A DNA stretch of 64,000 bases from Nothophaeocryptopus gaeumannii (taxonomy: Eukaryota > Ascomycota > Dothideomycetes > Mycosphaerellales > Mycosphaerellaceae), in contig JASISA010000007.1 of the NCBI GenBank assembly GCA_031771865.1, positions 434,001-498,000 on the forward strand, given 5' to 3'. Shown here in pieces: positions 11,622-22,170 of this stretch. The notes under the pieces are model-generated. The model was not told the DNA's origin. It ran no database searches and worked only from the letters and a program-made list of their open reading frames with translations. The first letter of the stretch is position 1. Every line of letters begins with the position of its first letter. A program made the position numbers and the translations under genes.

Positions 11622-12260
11622 ATGGCGGACACAGAGGGCCACAACGCCACCCTGGCCGTCACCGACCCTGACATCGAATGGGGCTTCAACACTCTTCCCC
11701 GAGAGCTGCGCAACGAGATCTACGGGCACACCCTGTCCGCAAACCCCCAGCACACGATGCCACTGATCGAGCGAGACGATGGCCCGAGGTAGGAACCGTA
11801 TGTCCTACCTCTCAACGCACCCAATCCAGCCGTGCTCGGCGTGAACAAGCATATCCGAGCAGAGTATCAGGACACCATCGCGAACGGTACAACCGCTCAG
11901 ATAGTCACGCGAGAAGACTTCGATCTTGCACGTCTTCCCAATTGGATGATGAGCGGCGCTCTGGCTTCTCCTTCGATACGTTTCCAAGCGTCAGGTCGTC
12001 ACGAATTGGTAGACCTGGCGAACGAAACGCTATCGCCAAAACAAAGACGAAACGAATATCGCACCTTCCCTTTCCTCAACGACCCGAGATACGAAATCGG
12101 TAGGTCGTCCGCCTCGCGCATTCCCCAATTGATCCGACAACTTGCTGACAATACCATTGCAGTGTTTTGCAAACATGCTTTCGCACCAGCGCGCAGCTCT
12201 TGCCACACCATTTCGCTAAGAAACTTCCACGTCACGGTCGAGATCGGGTCTCGCTGGTGA
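11622..12260 (+). pseudogene. 2EXR-like hypothetical gene interrupted by an in-frame TAG
   Basis: ATG at 11622 opens a frame with NTLPRELRNEIYGH about 25 residues in, the 2EXR-type start. A TAG at 11790-11792 (codon 57) interrupts. The same frame then continues for 156 codons with convincing family character (YVLPLNAPNPAVLGVNKHIRAEY). GTAGGA at this stop resembles a splice donor, but the nearest acceptor (41 nt downstream) breaks the frame. After 12260 coding-like sequence continues in another frame, and a further 72-aa frame at 12430-12648 may be the C-terminal part. I read it as a decaying or recoded gene, divergent from the 2EXR remnant at 11186-11389. Confidence 0.5.
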
Positions 12261-12429
12261 CCATCAGCCCTTCACCCCACTCATACCAACCGAGATGAAC
12301 CTCACACCCTTGCTCGAGCTTCCGAACGAAGGAGACTTCAATCGTCCTCCGCATAGAGGTCAAGGACTACTAAGCACGAGCCGCCACAGTCTTTCTTCCT
12401 CGGACTCTTGCAATACGAAAACTTGGTGA

Positions 12430-12648
12430 ATGAGTCGGCTGCCGACACCAGAGTCTGGCTCCTCAAACCCAAGTGACAATCCGCACGCCATCCGGGGGTT
12501 GATGCTAGAACCTTCGTCTCAGCCGCTGTCCGCTCTTGGCGACATCGACCCGAGGAATCAATCAGATTGGATGTTCAATCTCCTGAGGGGCGTCGCTATT
12601 GCCAGACTCAAATCCAAGGTGGCGGAGATGATCGAAGAGGGCCGTTGA
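12430..12648 (+). CDS. Short hypothetical frame, possible C-terminal remnant of the 2EXR-like gene
   Basis: 72 aa with good composition (IARLKSKVAEMIEEGR at the end). It is not in frame with the upstream 2EXR-like segment. No domain; could equally be chance. Confidence 0.25.
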   Translation: MSRLPTPESGSSNPSDNPHAIRGLMLEPSSQPLSALGDIDPRNQSDWMFNLLRGVAIARLKSKVAEMIEEGR

Positions 12649-13462
12649 GACCGTCGAAAATATGCAGAGGTCTTGGGATGAGAGAATGAGGTCGATGCAA
12701 AGCCCGACCTTATTGCGGAAAATCCGCACTGGGCGTCGAGCTTGCTTCTCCAGCCAGTTTTTGTCTGGACAGACAGTCGATTTCGGAGACTGGAATGAGG
12801 ATTATTGGAATGCCAAATAAATGGCGGACTGAACAGAACAAGCTCGCTTGCGTTCTATTCCTCATTGCTCACTGCTCATTGCGAAGCGAGGAACCTTGAG
12901 ACTATGCACGCTCACTCCCACAGTAGAGCCGCTCCAATAGGCCTAAAAACCCATCCATGCGCCATCGCTCGCTCATGCCACGCCATACTCAAAAAATAGT
13001 ATGCAAAAACTTCTTCCAAAATGGAAAATGTTTGTTCGAGTCGGCCAACTTGCGCTTCTTCTGCCCCGCTGTCCTCGCATACTGCACCGCGCCAAGCTAT
13101 CTGTAGATTGTCTCGCCATCTTCGCATTGTCTGTCGTATTCAGCTCGGGGTCAGACGCACATGGCGTGATATGCCCCGTAAAGCTTCTCCTGTTCCAAGC
13201 CCAGCCCCTTGCCCCTGCAATCAAGCCTGCGGTGACACCACCTCCGCGCTGGGCCTCCATTATCCATCTGTCTGCTGACCGGCAAGCGTAGAATTTTGAT
13301 GGCGATGCTGTCGTGATGCTGTCCTGCAGTATGATTTCCGCTTCAGGAATTCGTCAAGGTCGTATTGTCATATAAGTCGCTAATCGGGATATGAAGAAAA
13401 GAAATTGAGTTCGCGGGAAAGTAATCCCGCGACTCAAAAAGTAGGAATGATCAAGCCGGCAA
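12649..13462. other. Intergenic, no supported gene
   Basis: Overlapping antisense frames of 60-96 aa without recognisable character. The 3' end of the RING gene lies at its right edge. Confidence 0.35.
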
Positions 13463-14840
13463 TCAACGTCGCGTTCCTGCCTCGAGATCGCTGGCGGAGA
13501 CGCCGGTCTCTTCCACCGGCCCATGCTCACCGTTCTGATGTCGGCTCCATCGGCCGAAGCGAGGCATGAGTGAGGATGGCATCGTAGGCATGCGATTCCT
13601 CCATGTGCGGTTAGCGTTATTTGGTTCGGGCGCAGCGGCATCTTGGTCCACGTCCTGCTCTTGCCGCCTCCGTTCCAGCTCTGTCGGTGAGGGATGTGAT
13701 TGGCCTCGCGTCCCGTCAGTCACGAAGAAAGGCCGTGAAGAGGCAAAGAGCATCCGTGGGCGGAATGGCACACCAGCCCGCGCACCCATCCAAGCGGCAG
13801 GAGGTTGTTGTGGCCCGCCCCTCCGACTCCGCCTATCGCCAGGGCTATTATCCTCCCCATCCGCTCTCGGCTTCGGGACATAATAATCGGCCTTGCAGAG
13901 AGGACAGCACGCTCTCCTACTTGTGAGCCAGGGGTCTACACATGATCCGTGGAAAGCGTGCCCACAGCTGAGGCCTCTCACATCGTCATCGTCGTCTAGA
14001 GTGTCCAAGCAGATGGCGCAAGTATCCCCAGGCGCAGCCAGCATCTCTGGTGGTGCAGCCGTTCTGATGGGGTCGTCATCATCTTCGTCCATCTCAGTAG
14101 CCACGAATTGGTTGGGTTCTCCACTCCTCCGCGCGTTCTCCATCTGTTCGAGTGTAACCTTCTCGAGTGCCTTCTCAGTGCTAGCGGTGGCTTCAGGCTC
14201 AGCGGAAGCCATTGTGATAGCGTTGGCATGATCTTGCTGCGCCATGCTGAGTGCTGTGGGCGGCCGTGCGGTTTCCGACGACTGCTTCCCCAATGCCTCA
14301 ATAGTGCCTCCCTCGTCCCGTACGCTTCCCGGCCGACTCTGCGAAGATGCGACACCACCTTCAGCGGGAAGTCCTTGCGCTTCTCGTGATGACCTCCATG
14401 CCTTGTACTTGATCAATGGGAAGCGCTCATTGACCTCCTCCATGGACATCAGCTTCTTTTCGCGTCGTCGTCGGCGTGGGTGCGGCATCTGAGCGAGGTC
14501 AATGGGTTCGCCATTCTCGTTGAGGGCCCTCGCGGCGCGGTTGCGCTGGTTATAGCGGAAGCAGTACTTTACGCCGACGATGATCCTGTGGGTGATGTGT
14601 GTGTTAGCGTCGTACGGACACCAGCTTATCAGGCTAGACATGGCGGAATCTGATAAATTTAGGTATTAGGGCAAGGCAAGCATACCATAGGTTAGTGAAG
14701 ACGACACCGAAGCCCAGAGCGACGAAGAACAGCAGCGGCGAACTGGTGGGGCCATTGCTGTTGTTATTGTTATTGTTGTTATTGTTGGTGGAGGAAGCGG
14801 AAGTGGTGGGACCTGCCGCGGCTGCGGTGGTGGACGACAT
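13463..14840 (-). CDS. Membrane-anchored RING-H2 E3 ubiquitin ligase
   Basis: Two exons (14840-14686, 14585-13463; 100-nt intron GTATGC...CCACAG) encode 425 aa. The N-terminus has a run of Asn encoded by AAC/AAT repeats, then one transmembrane segment (LLFFVALGFGVVFTNLW). A basic region, a long low-complexity linker and an acidic stretch follow. The RING-H2 finger is at about residues 241-282 (CAIC...CGHAFH...C...CPLC), of the C3H2C3 type. The tail is Pro/Arg-rich. The single TM plus RING resembles PA-TM-RING or ATL-type ligases without a PA domain. It would pair a ubiquitin E2 with membrane substrates; the target is unknown. Confidence 0.88.
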
Positions 14841-16348
14841 GGTCGTCAGCGGAGTGGGTGTGTAGCGAGTCCGGCGGTCAGGCGAAGAGTAGACGGTGCA
14901 AGCAGCGTGGGCTGAGGCTCGGGTCACGCCAAGGACGATGTCGCGGTCTGCTCGGGGTCAATCACTCGGCGGACATGGGATCCTGGCTGGCGATGCGGAA
15001 ATGCTGAGGTGGGAGTCCTCAGTCCTGTGATGATCTCGGGATTCCTCCACACTCTCGGAGACGGATTTGTACACGGTGCCAGATAATGGTTGCGACTTCG
15101 TATGTATAAAGATGGTGCTGGCGACGGCGGTGTTGGTAGTGGAGATGGCGGGCGATGGTGTTGGTAGTGTTGATGGCGGGCGGTGGCGAGGATGCAATCG
15201 ATGACGGGCGTTGTCTGGGCTTGGCTGTGAATGGCTGAGGTGTTGTTCAAGATTTCGGAAGTGTACTGTAAGTCTGCCGCGCTGCAGAACAGGCGACGTC
15301 GGAACAAGCGGCTGATGATGGGTGCTATTTGTAAGAAGAGTGCGTAGTGTGGAGTGGTGGTGTTAGTGGTGAACGGCTGGCTGTTAGTTCTAGTTCTAGT
15401 TCTACTGGTTAATAAGATGTCCCTCACTACTACTTCAGATAACCACTTCACCTCGGCCGCGCGTCTAATACAGCATGCCGTGCAGGATGACAGCAGAAGA
15501 AACAACAGCGCACCAAAGCAAAGCGAATTGATGAGAGTTGGCGGCAACTCTGCAGTCCTTCATCCACTCGCTTTGCATCGACTGATCGCGGACCGGCTAC
15601 TCGCAAGGCTACCTCTAGCTGCGAGCCACATTCCGCGCTACATGCAAGTGCGTACCTCGAACTGGTGGAGAACCGCGGCCGCATTCTGCAGGACATCATG
15701 TAGCCAGTTGCCGAACAGGCAGGATGCCTGTATGTGGTATGACTTCGACCTCAGCTACAGTAATGCCGCATTCGCTCAAGAGGCAATGATAGAGCCAAGG
15801 ACGGCCAGCGTCTGTCTCGCAGAAGCAAAAGGTACATCACTTACTCGTGGAGTGCATACCATGACTGAGTCATGGCAGGCGGTCTGTCTGGACGCGAAAG
15901 TCTGTATCGCGAAGCGGTAGAGGTGAGGAAGCTGTCGTAGCGTGAAGCCGCCTCGCCTTCATCCAGGTCACAGCCCGCGTTCTTACAACAGAAACAGATG
16001 TCACGATAAAAGCCATTTTCTCGGGCATGGCCGGACAACATGGGGTTCACCTCACATGAGAACTTTTGCTGGAATGCAATTCTCGCCATCAGAAGCCGCG
16101 CTGCTCAAGGGCACGCTACAAATCTCAGATGCAATTCTATGCTTGCATCGTTGCGCTCGGTATGCTAAGACAAGGCACACATGAGAAAGGCAACGAGCTT
16201 TGCCCCTGGCCTTGGCCCCGGCTGCGCTGGCATTGTTACACAGCAGCTCAGCTGGTGGCAGTGCTTGTTAGGCAGCCTTCACTAGCGATACTCTACCAGC
16301 GTCTTGACTTGTTCAACACGGTCAAAGTCAGTGACGACTAACAAGACA
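14841..16348. other. Long divergent intergenic region, low-complexity
   Basis: Probably the 5' UTR/promoter of the RING gene plus the promoter of the STAND-N-like gene. Open frames at 14924-15547 (-) and 15354-15920 (+) overlap each other, are rich in His/Ser/Thr/Pro, and are not supported. Confidence 0.4.
15129..15184. repeat. Two-copy 28-bp minisatellite
   Basis: Two adjacent 28-bp units beginning GGTGTTGGTAGTG, differing at three positions, within GT-rich low-complexity sequence upstream of the RING ligase. Confidence 0.7.
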
Positions 16349-19007
16349 ATGTCAGGGGCAGAAGCAATTCTCGGAGTTGTCGCTGGTGGAGCGGGCTTGC
16401 TTTCACTGGGAATTCAGCTGGGCGAGAGCGTCATGAAGCTTAAGAAGATGTGCGGGTTGATCAAGAACGCACCACAGAGGATTGCGAGCCTGACGTTCAG
16501 CCTGGAGACAATGGGTCTGGCTTTGCAGCAGCTCGAACAACACCGACAGCTGGGCCAAGCCAACGGAGATGTCATACATCGATGCATCGTACAGTGCCGG
16601 CTTTGTGTGACAAACATACAGGATATGGTCGCAAAATTGGAAGCGCGACTCGGGAAAGACAACAAAATAGGCGGGAGACTGCTCATTGCCCTCAGAGATA
16701 CTGAGCTGCATGAGTTTCTCAATAACCTGGAACGTACGAAGAGCGCGCTTGAGCTCACGTACATGCTCTATCTTGCCGAAGAGCAGCGAATCCAGCACAT
16801 CAGACATTCGACAATGTCGAGTGAGCACACTGCTGCTCTTGGAGACATGGTCATTCAATCTCGCTTAGGATATGAGGACGTTCGAAGCAAAATAACAGGT
16901 CTCACACAAGCTGTCTCCGACGCCCGCACGTGTAGTGACGCCTTCAGTTACGATGGACTCTTCACCCGTCGAACGCACAGTACAAAGACCGTTCGCAACG
17001 CCAGGAAGATAAATCGACAGCGTCTGCGCAGAGTTTCGTTGCGGTTTCCGAAGTGGATATCAAGTCAAGTCTGAGATTTTGCCATTGAGCAGACACAGTA
17101 CCGGTGGACGTTGCACCTCCGAACTTGCTATGTGTCGGCCGACGATTCTCTAATATGGCACTATTGTGCAAGTGGTAACCTGCAAAAAGGCCAAAGAATG
17201 ATTGAGAGCGGCGAGGCTTCGCCACTCGAAGTCCTGCAGAACGAACACTGCAGCAATAGGTGGTATATGCTGCTAGAGGTAAGTAGGACAAACCGCGGAG
17301 CATTCTTTGCGGACCGATGTGGCACTGACACATCGTAGGCTGCCGCTCAGCAACTTGATATCTGCCGGTATCTCCTAGGATTGACGACTTGGCCAGACCA
17401 GAGCGCTACATTGCATCACGCACTGGATTGGTACTCGCAGTGCAACGACTCGAGCGATGCCATCGAAGCTTACCAAATTTTTGCAGAAGCCCCGGGATTC
17501 GATGCGGACCTTGCCTCGATCGAGCCTCATTACAGGTGGCTGAACCTCTGTCCGAGCACAGAATGTCTTCATGCAGTTTTGCGAAATCAAATGCCGGGGG
17601 CGTTCGCAAGTAACGTGGAAGATCAATTCGAACTTGGCATTCAAGTCGGGGTCGAGTCAGATATGACTCTCAAAGAGTGGCTACGTTCTGTTGGTCTAAA
17701 ATGCAGCACTCAAAAGCTCGGTGGCCTAAGAAATGCAGCTGGACGGAGCGTACTCCATTATGTGGCGCTACGCCTATGGAATCTCGCATACCAAGACTTC
17801 CCTCCCAATTCCACTCGTGAGTGGCAGGAATTTGGCATCGACATAATGCGCAATGGAGCTATACCTACATGCACCGGGAGTGAAGCTGATGAGGAGTGGC
17901 TAAGCATATGGGATGGGCGCAAAGATTACCTCACGTCTCGAAGTACTGGTATCCATGATGAACACAGAGTGACTCCGCTCATGGACAGCATGAACATATG
18001 CCCGGATTGGAGAATACGCCGAATGAGCCGTTCCTGGCTTAGATCCCTATTGGCATCAATGAGAAAGTGGGTGGAGATGATCTCAAATGCTGGGTTTGAT
18101 CTATGCGAATACGGAATTCAAGAAGGGACTGCTTGGGAGGCTCTTGGCGTAGGGATGCCAACAGAAAGTCCAATCCTTGGTGTTCGGGTCAAAGGTCTCT
18201 GACTGGAGCTTGATGGTTGCATGCCCTCGATCTCTGCCACTCTACCGCCTGCACTCACCACCTGGCGCTTACGGAGACGAGCAGCCAAAGCATTCGGAGA
18301 CAATCATTTGGAAGCCGACCAACGCAGAATGGCAAGAGGGGCCCTGGATAAACGTGGGGCTTCACGAATTAGAGAGCCAGACTGTGGATTTGAGAACCGC
18401 ATTGGAGGAGCCTGTGCAGCCTTTTCTTGAGGTCGTAGAAACCAGCCAAGATGATGCGGGAGACATTGCGATGTTACAAGAGCGACAAACCAGTATCCAC
18501 CGTTGCAAGCTAAGAAGGTCATCCAGTCAGAGTTCGTTGATCGCTCATCGGGAAGTCCAATATCTGGCCGAGCGCTGGTCAAACCGCCACCGATGGCTGC
18601 CTCTGATGCATCTTTGCCCCATGGACGACAGATGGCACTTCGCATGTCAAGACACGCCCGACAATTATTACAGTCGCCCAAATAGCGACTACCTCAGTGA
18701 CAATACTCTCTCTCCTATCGTGGACATCAGGAGCTGTGTCAAAGGCGAACCTGACATGCCTGGTGCAGCGCAGAATTCTTGGCTGTGGGAAGAGCATAGT
18801 TTTCTTGCATACATCTCATATTGCCAAGATCAGACGAATCTCAACTGGCTTGCGCACGAACCTAAAATTGTGAGACATACTGGCCAGCCAGACTGTCCTC
18901 AGGGCTGTGCGAAAGTCCACTTGACCAGACACAACGTGCCAGAGTTGCTCCAGGAACATCATCCGAAGCGGGTCTATGAGGATGTGGAAGAAATAGAAGC
19001 CGCTTGA
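16349..19007 (+). CDS. Fungal STAND-N (PigL_N-like) / degenerate ankyrin protein, with in-frame TGA
   Basis: The N-terminal about 190 aa (EAILGVVAGGAGLLSLGIQL, then paired helices) matches the helical N-terminal domain of fungal STAND/NACHT and ankyrin proteins. A RFPKW...DFAI...W segment and ankyrin-like helices follow (SLIWHYCASGNLQKG...LDICRYLL). Exon junctions that close the frame are 17279-17338 (GTAAGT...CGTAG) and, less surely, 18149-18194 (GTAGGG...CAAAG, no clear branch site). At 17072-17074 a TGA lies in the continuing frame where relatives usually have a Trp. A 60-nt intron starting GTTTCG could remove it but the donor is weak. Such proteins are often polymorphic and linked to non-self recognition; here function is unproven. 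Confidence 0.6.
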
Positions 19008-19208
19008 GCTTTCCCAACATTCTCTTGACTATCCAAATACGGCGACGCGCCACGAGACGCGCGTCGACACCTATTCAACCACCAAGCCCTCAGTCTACCC
19101 AACCCAGCCTCAAGACTACTCAACCGAGCTCTAGGCATACTTCCACCCCAAGCATGGACCGATCATGAAGGACTTCGCGTAAGGCACGAGATGGCACCTT
19201 TCCTGGCC

Positions 19209-19907
19209 TTAGAATGCGTCCGTGGAATTCACGCCATCGATAGCTGCGGATAGCATCACCATGTCCCTCATCACTGCGTGGCGCCTGAGCTAGGTTTGAT
19301 TGATCGCTTGAGTACTTACTGTGTATCAATTTGCCGCTGCCCTGCTCGCAGTCTGGACCATCCCAGAAGCGTATGTCGCAGGCTGTCTGGAGATTGGATT
19401 TGGCCAGAACGTAGTTGATACCGGTATCCTCCTTCGCCTCGCCCTTGAAGGTTTTGCAGTCACGCTTGCTGGCAAGGACCCGTTTCTTGTCGATTTTCTT
19501 TCCGCCGCAGGAGTTGCCGTCGTCAGAGGTCTAGATTGTCAGAATCAAATCACCATCGCTGGATCTGGAAAGATGCTTACCTCTACTCGCCTCACTTGGG
19601 CTTTCGCGTCCTTGGGTTTCGTCAGCAACTCCCAGTCGTTGAAGCGATTTGCTGGATTTCTCAAGCTCTCTAGCCAGGCCAAAAAGGTAGGCACTGGCTC
19701 TGGGGCTTGTGTCGAGCTTACTGGGACACTATTTACCCTTTCACCGCCATGGCATCCATACTCATGCGGGGCGCACTTGGGGAAGCTGTTCTTGTCCCTC
19801 CATTTGAGCGCTGCTTCTGCTGCCTCGGAAGCCTCGACCGCTGGGAGAGCGGACGCGACGCCGGCGCAGATGACTGCGACTGCGGCGATGAGAGTTGCCA
19901 AGCGCAT
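19209..19907 (-). CDS. Small secreted cysteine-rich protein (effector-like)
   Basis: Three exons (19907-19581, 19530-19320, 19243-19209) with GTAAGC/GTAAGT introns of 50 and 76 nt give 190 aa. It has a clear signal peptide (MRLATLIAAVAVICAGVASA) and six cysteines in the mature part (in KCAP, YGCHG, NSCGG, RDCKT, TACDI, PDCEQ). The mature region is rich in Lys/Asp, with no known domain and a short N-glycosylated tail. Size, secretion and even cysteine count fit the fungal small secreted protein class that includes plant-pathogen effectors. No homologue is recognised and an effector role is only inference. Confidence 0.75.
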
Positions 19908-20367
19908 CGTGTTGGTTATGCGTGAGGGGTGTAGGTGGTTCTGTGGGGGAAATGGTTGTTGATATTGAGTAAGAGTGGGAAAAGAGCAGAGGGAGTCGAG
20001 AGGCGACTGTCTCTTTTTATTTGTGAGCTACCCAGCAAAGCGCTACGGCTGACTAGCTTTACAGTGGGCTCTCCCAACATTAAGATTTTTGTTGATGACA
20101 AGCAAGCGATGGCTATCTGAATTGGTAGGTCGATGTTGCTGACCAGCTGTATGCTCTCAACAGTTGTGTCCACAACCAAGCAACAATTTTCGAATTTCGC
20201 TTTTGCGCGATCCGCCGCATCGAACGAACGCTTTTCTGCACACGATGCGTCCTGGAAGCTGTGCACTCTGTTCTCCAAATGAATCTTCGACGCTGGAAGA
20301 ATGTCTGTCCTCACGCTAAACCAACCGCCACCGACAGATCACTTGGAAATATTTTAGCGACGCCAAT

Positions 20368-22170
20368 ATGCGGATTCTGGCGGCCTTGCAGGCACTATTA
20401 CTGCCATTAGGGGCATACGCTGCCCTCGAAGAGACATACAGCGAGAAGCCCGGCCTGAGCTCGGAGGATCTTCAACAAGTCGTATATCCTCTCGTGAGAC
20501 ACTTCGCAGGGGCGGCTTCGTTGTATGCTTTGGAAGCAGACAGTGGCTTTGAGTCCTTTTGCCGCTCGAGCGACAACTGCGCACTGACTGTGGTTGGAAT
20601 CCCAAATATTGTCACTACAGAGGTCTTCAACTTGGTCCAAGGAGCATACCGGGTCAATCTCCGCGGCAAGAAGAACTATCATGCCGCCGACATCTGGGAC
20701 AAAATCGCGATCGCTGGACGCAACGCCAGCGAGATGGTCATGGCTCAGACAGAGCGTGTCAGACAGCTCATGTATGGTGGTGAGACTAGCGACAAAGTAT
20801 TGAAAGCCATCGCCCTCACCGGGAAAATGACAGACACAGGACACGTGAGCAAGAAGAAGTTGAAGCACGCCATGGCTTCTCTCCCAGACGTGGTACAGGA
20901 TCCTAATTCAAGCACCTTGCCATTCGTACACTCTATCATCCGCAATGGTAAATGCTCTGCAAGTACCTACCTGTGCGACATGTCCGACGGCAAGATCCAG
21001 TACATGCAGAAGTTGCTGCGCGCGGGTCTAGAGGACGGCGTGCTCGAGGACCACGATTGGGTTCGCATCGTACTACAGCAGACGATCAACAACGGCAAGG
21101 TTCCAGAAGTCGATATCCCCAAGAAGGTACTCAAGCAAGAGAAAGACTGGCATAAGGCTACGAACAAGTCTCTGAAGCAAGCTGAGGACAACGCTGCTGT
21201 CCAGAACGATGCAGCTGAGGGCTCAGATCTCAATACCGTCTATTATGCCGAAACATACGATCAAAAGACTGGAAACTTGATACATCTGAGTTTGAAAATT
21301 GATCCGAATGTGACTTCGCATCAGAACCTCACTGGGGCTGGGTATCGTGCTTTCAAAGATGTTCAGCGCGGTTATCAGTATGTTAGGCAGCCAGGCAAGA
21401 TTCGTTCGGAGACTGCTGGGAGATTCTCATTCATCCCCGTAAGAGTTGCGGACAGTGTTCCCGCTCCTTCTGCATTTACGCAGCCTCAGAAGCGTGATGT
21501 GAAAACTATTGCAAAAGACGGTGGTGGTTATGGTGCTGGTCAGGCGCTTGCCAAGCGTGCACCTCCGGTCGAGGAAACGTTCGATTATATTTCATTGCGT
21601 CCTGGCGAGAAATTGACTTTCTCCCAGACAGGAAGGGTACTCATTGACGAGAATGCAGTCGATTTCGACAGCAGACCCATAGGGAGGCACACGTTGCTCA
21701 TCGAACAAGACCAGACCGGCGTCCTGAAACTCGGAGACCGTGCAGTGGAAGGGATAGACGAGAGCGGAAACTTGGAGTTTTGGTCGAAGAACAAGGCGTA
21801 CCGCATCATCCATCAAGACGGAACGGAGGCTTTGCGCTCCCAATTGAGCGATGATTTCCAGGTAGGGGATATCTTGGAGTGTCCCACTGAAGTTTACAAG
21901 CACGGCTCACCTCCTCTGATCTTGCGGAAAGGCGCCGATACGGCGGCAGTAAGAGCTGGGTACTACCCGGGTGTAACCATTCCAAGGCCACAGCCTAACA
22001 CAAACTTCGACAAGCCACCAAAGCTCTGGGAAGGTGCCAGGTTTGATGCTGAAATGGTAGAACGAAAAATCCAAAGTGGCGATTTGGTGGAGGCCAAAAG
22101 CTTATGCAGTCGAGTACATTCGGAATGGGAGATTGAGATACAGATATTCAGAATCTCTGACCGATCCTAG
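20368..22170 (+). CDS. Very large secreted protein of unknown family, part A (N-terminal)
   Basis: 600-codon frame. Signal peptide (MRILAALQALLLPLGAYA), then a helical region with four Cys in two pairs (FCRSSDNC and KCSASTYLC), a Lys-rich helix, and a beta-rich stretch with Kex2-like sites (QKR, AKR at about residues 371 and 393). The frame stops at 22168-22170. From an AAAA run at 22096-22099 onward the good protein character continues in the +1 frame (part B), so an indel or frameshift joins A to B. No family recognised; secretion is supported, function unknown. Confidence 0.7.
   Translation: MRILAALQALLLPLGAYAALEETYSEKPGLSSEDLQQVVYPLVRHFAGAASLYALEADSGFESFCRSSDNCALTVVGIPNIVTTEVFNLVQGAYRVNLRGKKNYHAADIWDKIAIAGRNASEMVMAQTERVRQLMYGGETSDKVLKAIALTGKMTDTGHVSKKKLKHAMASLPDVVQDPNSSTLPFVHSIIRNGKCSASTYLCDMSDGKIQYMQKLLRAGLEDGVLEDHDWVRIVLQQTINNGKVPEVDIPKKVLKQEKDWHKATNKSLKQAEDNAAVQNDAAEGSDLNTVYYAETYDQKTGNLIHLSLKIDPNVTSHQNLTGAGYRAFKDVQRGYQYVRQPGKIRSETAGRFSFIPVRVADSVPAPSAFTQPQKRDVKTIAKDGGGYGAGQALAKRAPPVEETFDYISLRPGEKLTFSQTGRVLIDENAVDFDSRPIGRHTLLIEQDQTGVLKLGDRAVEGIDESGNLEFWSKNKAYRIIHQDGTEALRSQLSDDFQVGDILECPTEVYKHGSPPLILRKGADTAAVRAGYYPGVTIPRPQPNTNFDKPPKLWEGARFDAEMVERKIQSGDLVEAKSLCSRVHSEWEIEIQIFRISDRS

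Noticed and set aside
14924..15547. 207-aa minus-strand frame upstream of the RING gene
   Set aside because: His/Ser/Thr/Pro low complexity across a minisatellite; more likely 5' UTR of the RING ligase than a protein.
18177..19007. Separate gene starting at the ATG of 18177
   Set aside because: Composition continues directly from the preceding exon and a 46-nt intron (18149-18194) joins them in frame, so it is better read as the same gene; a frameshift is the alternative.
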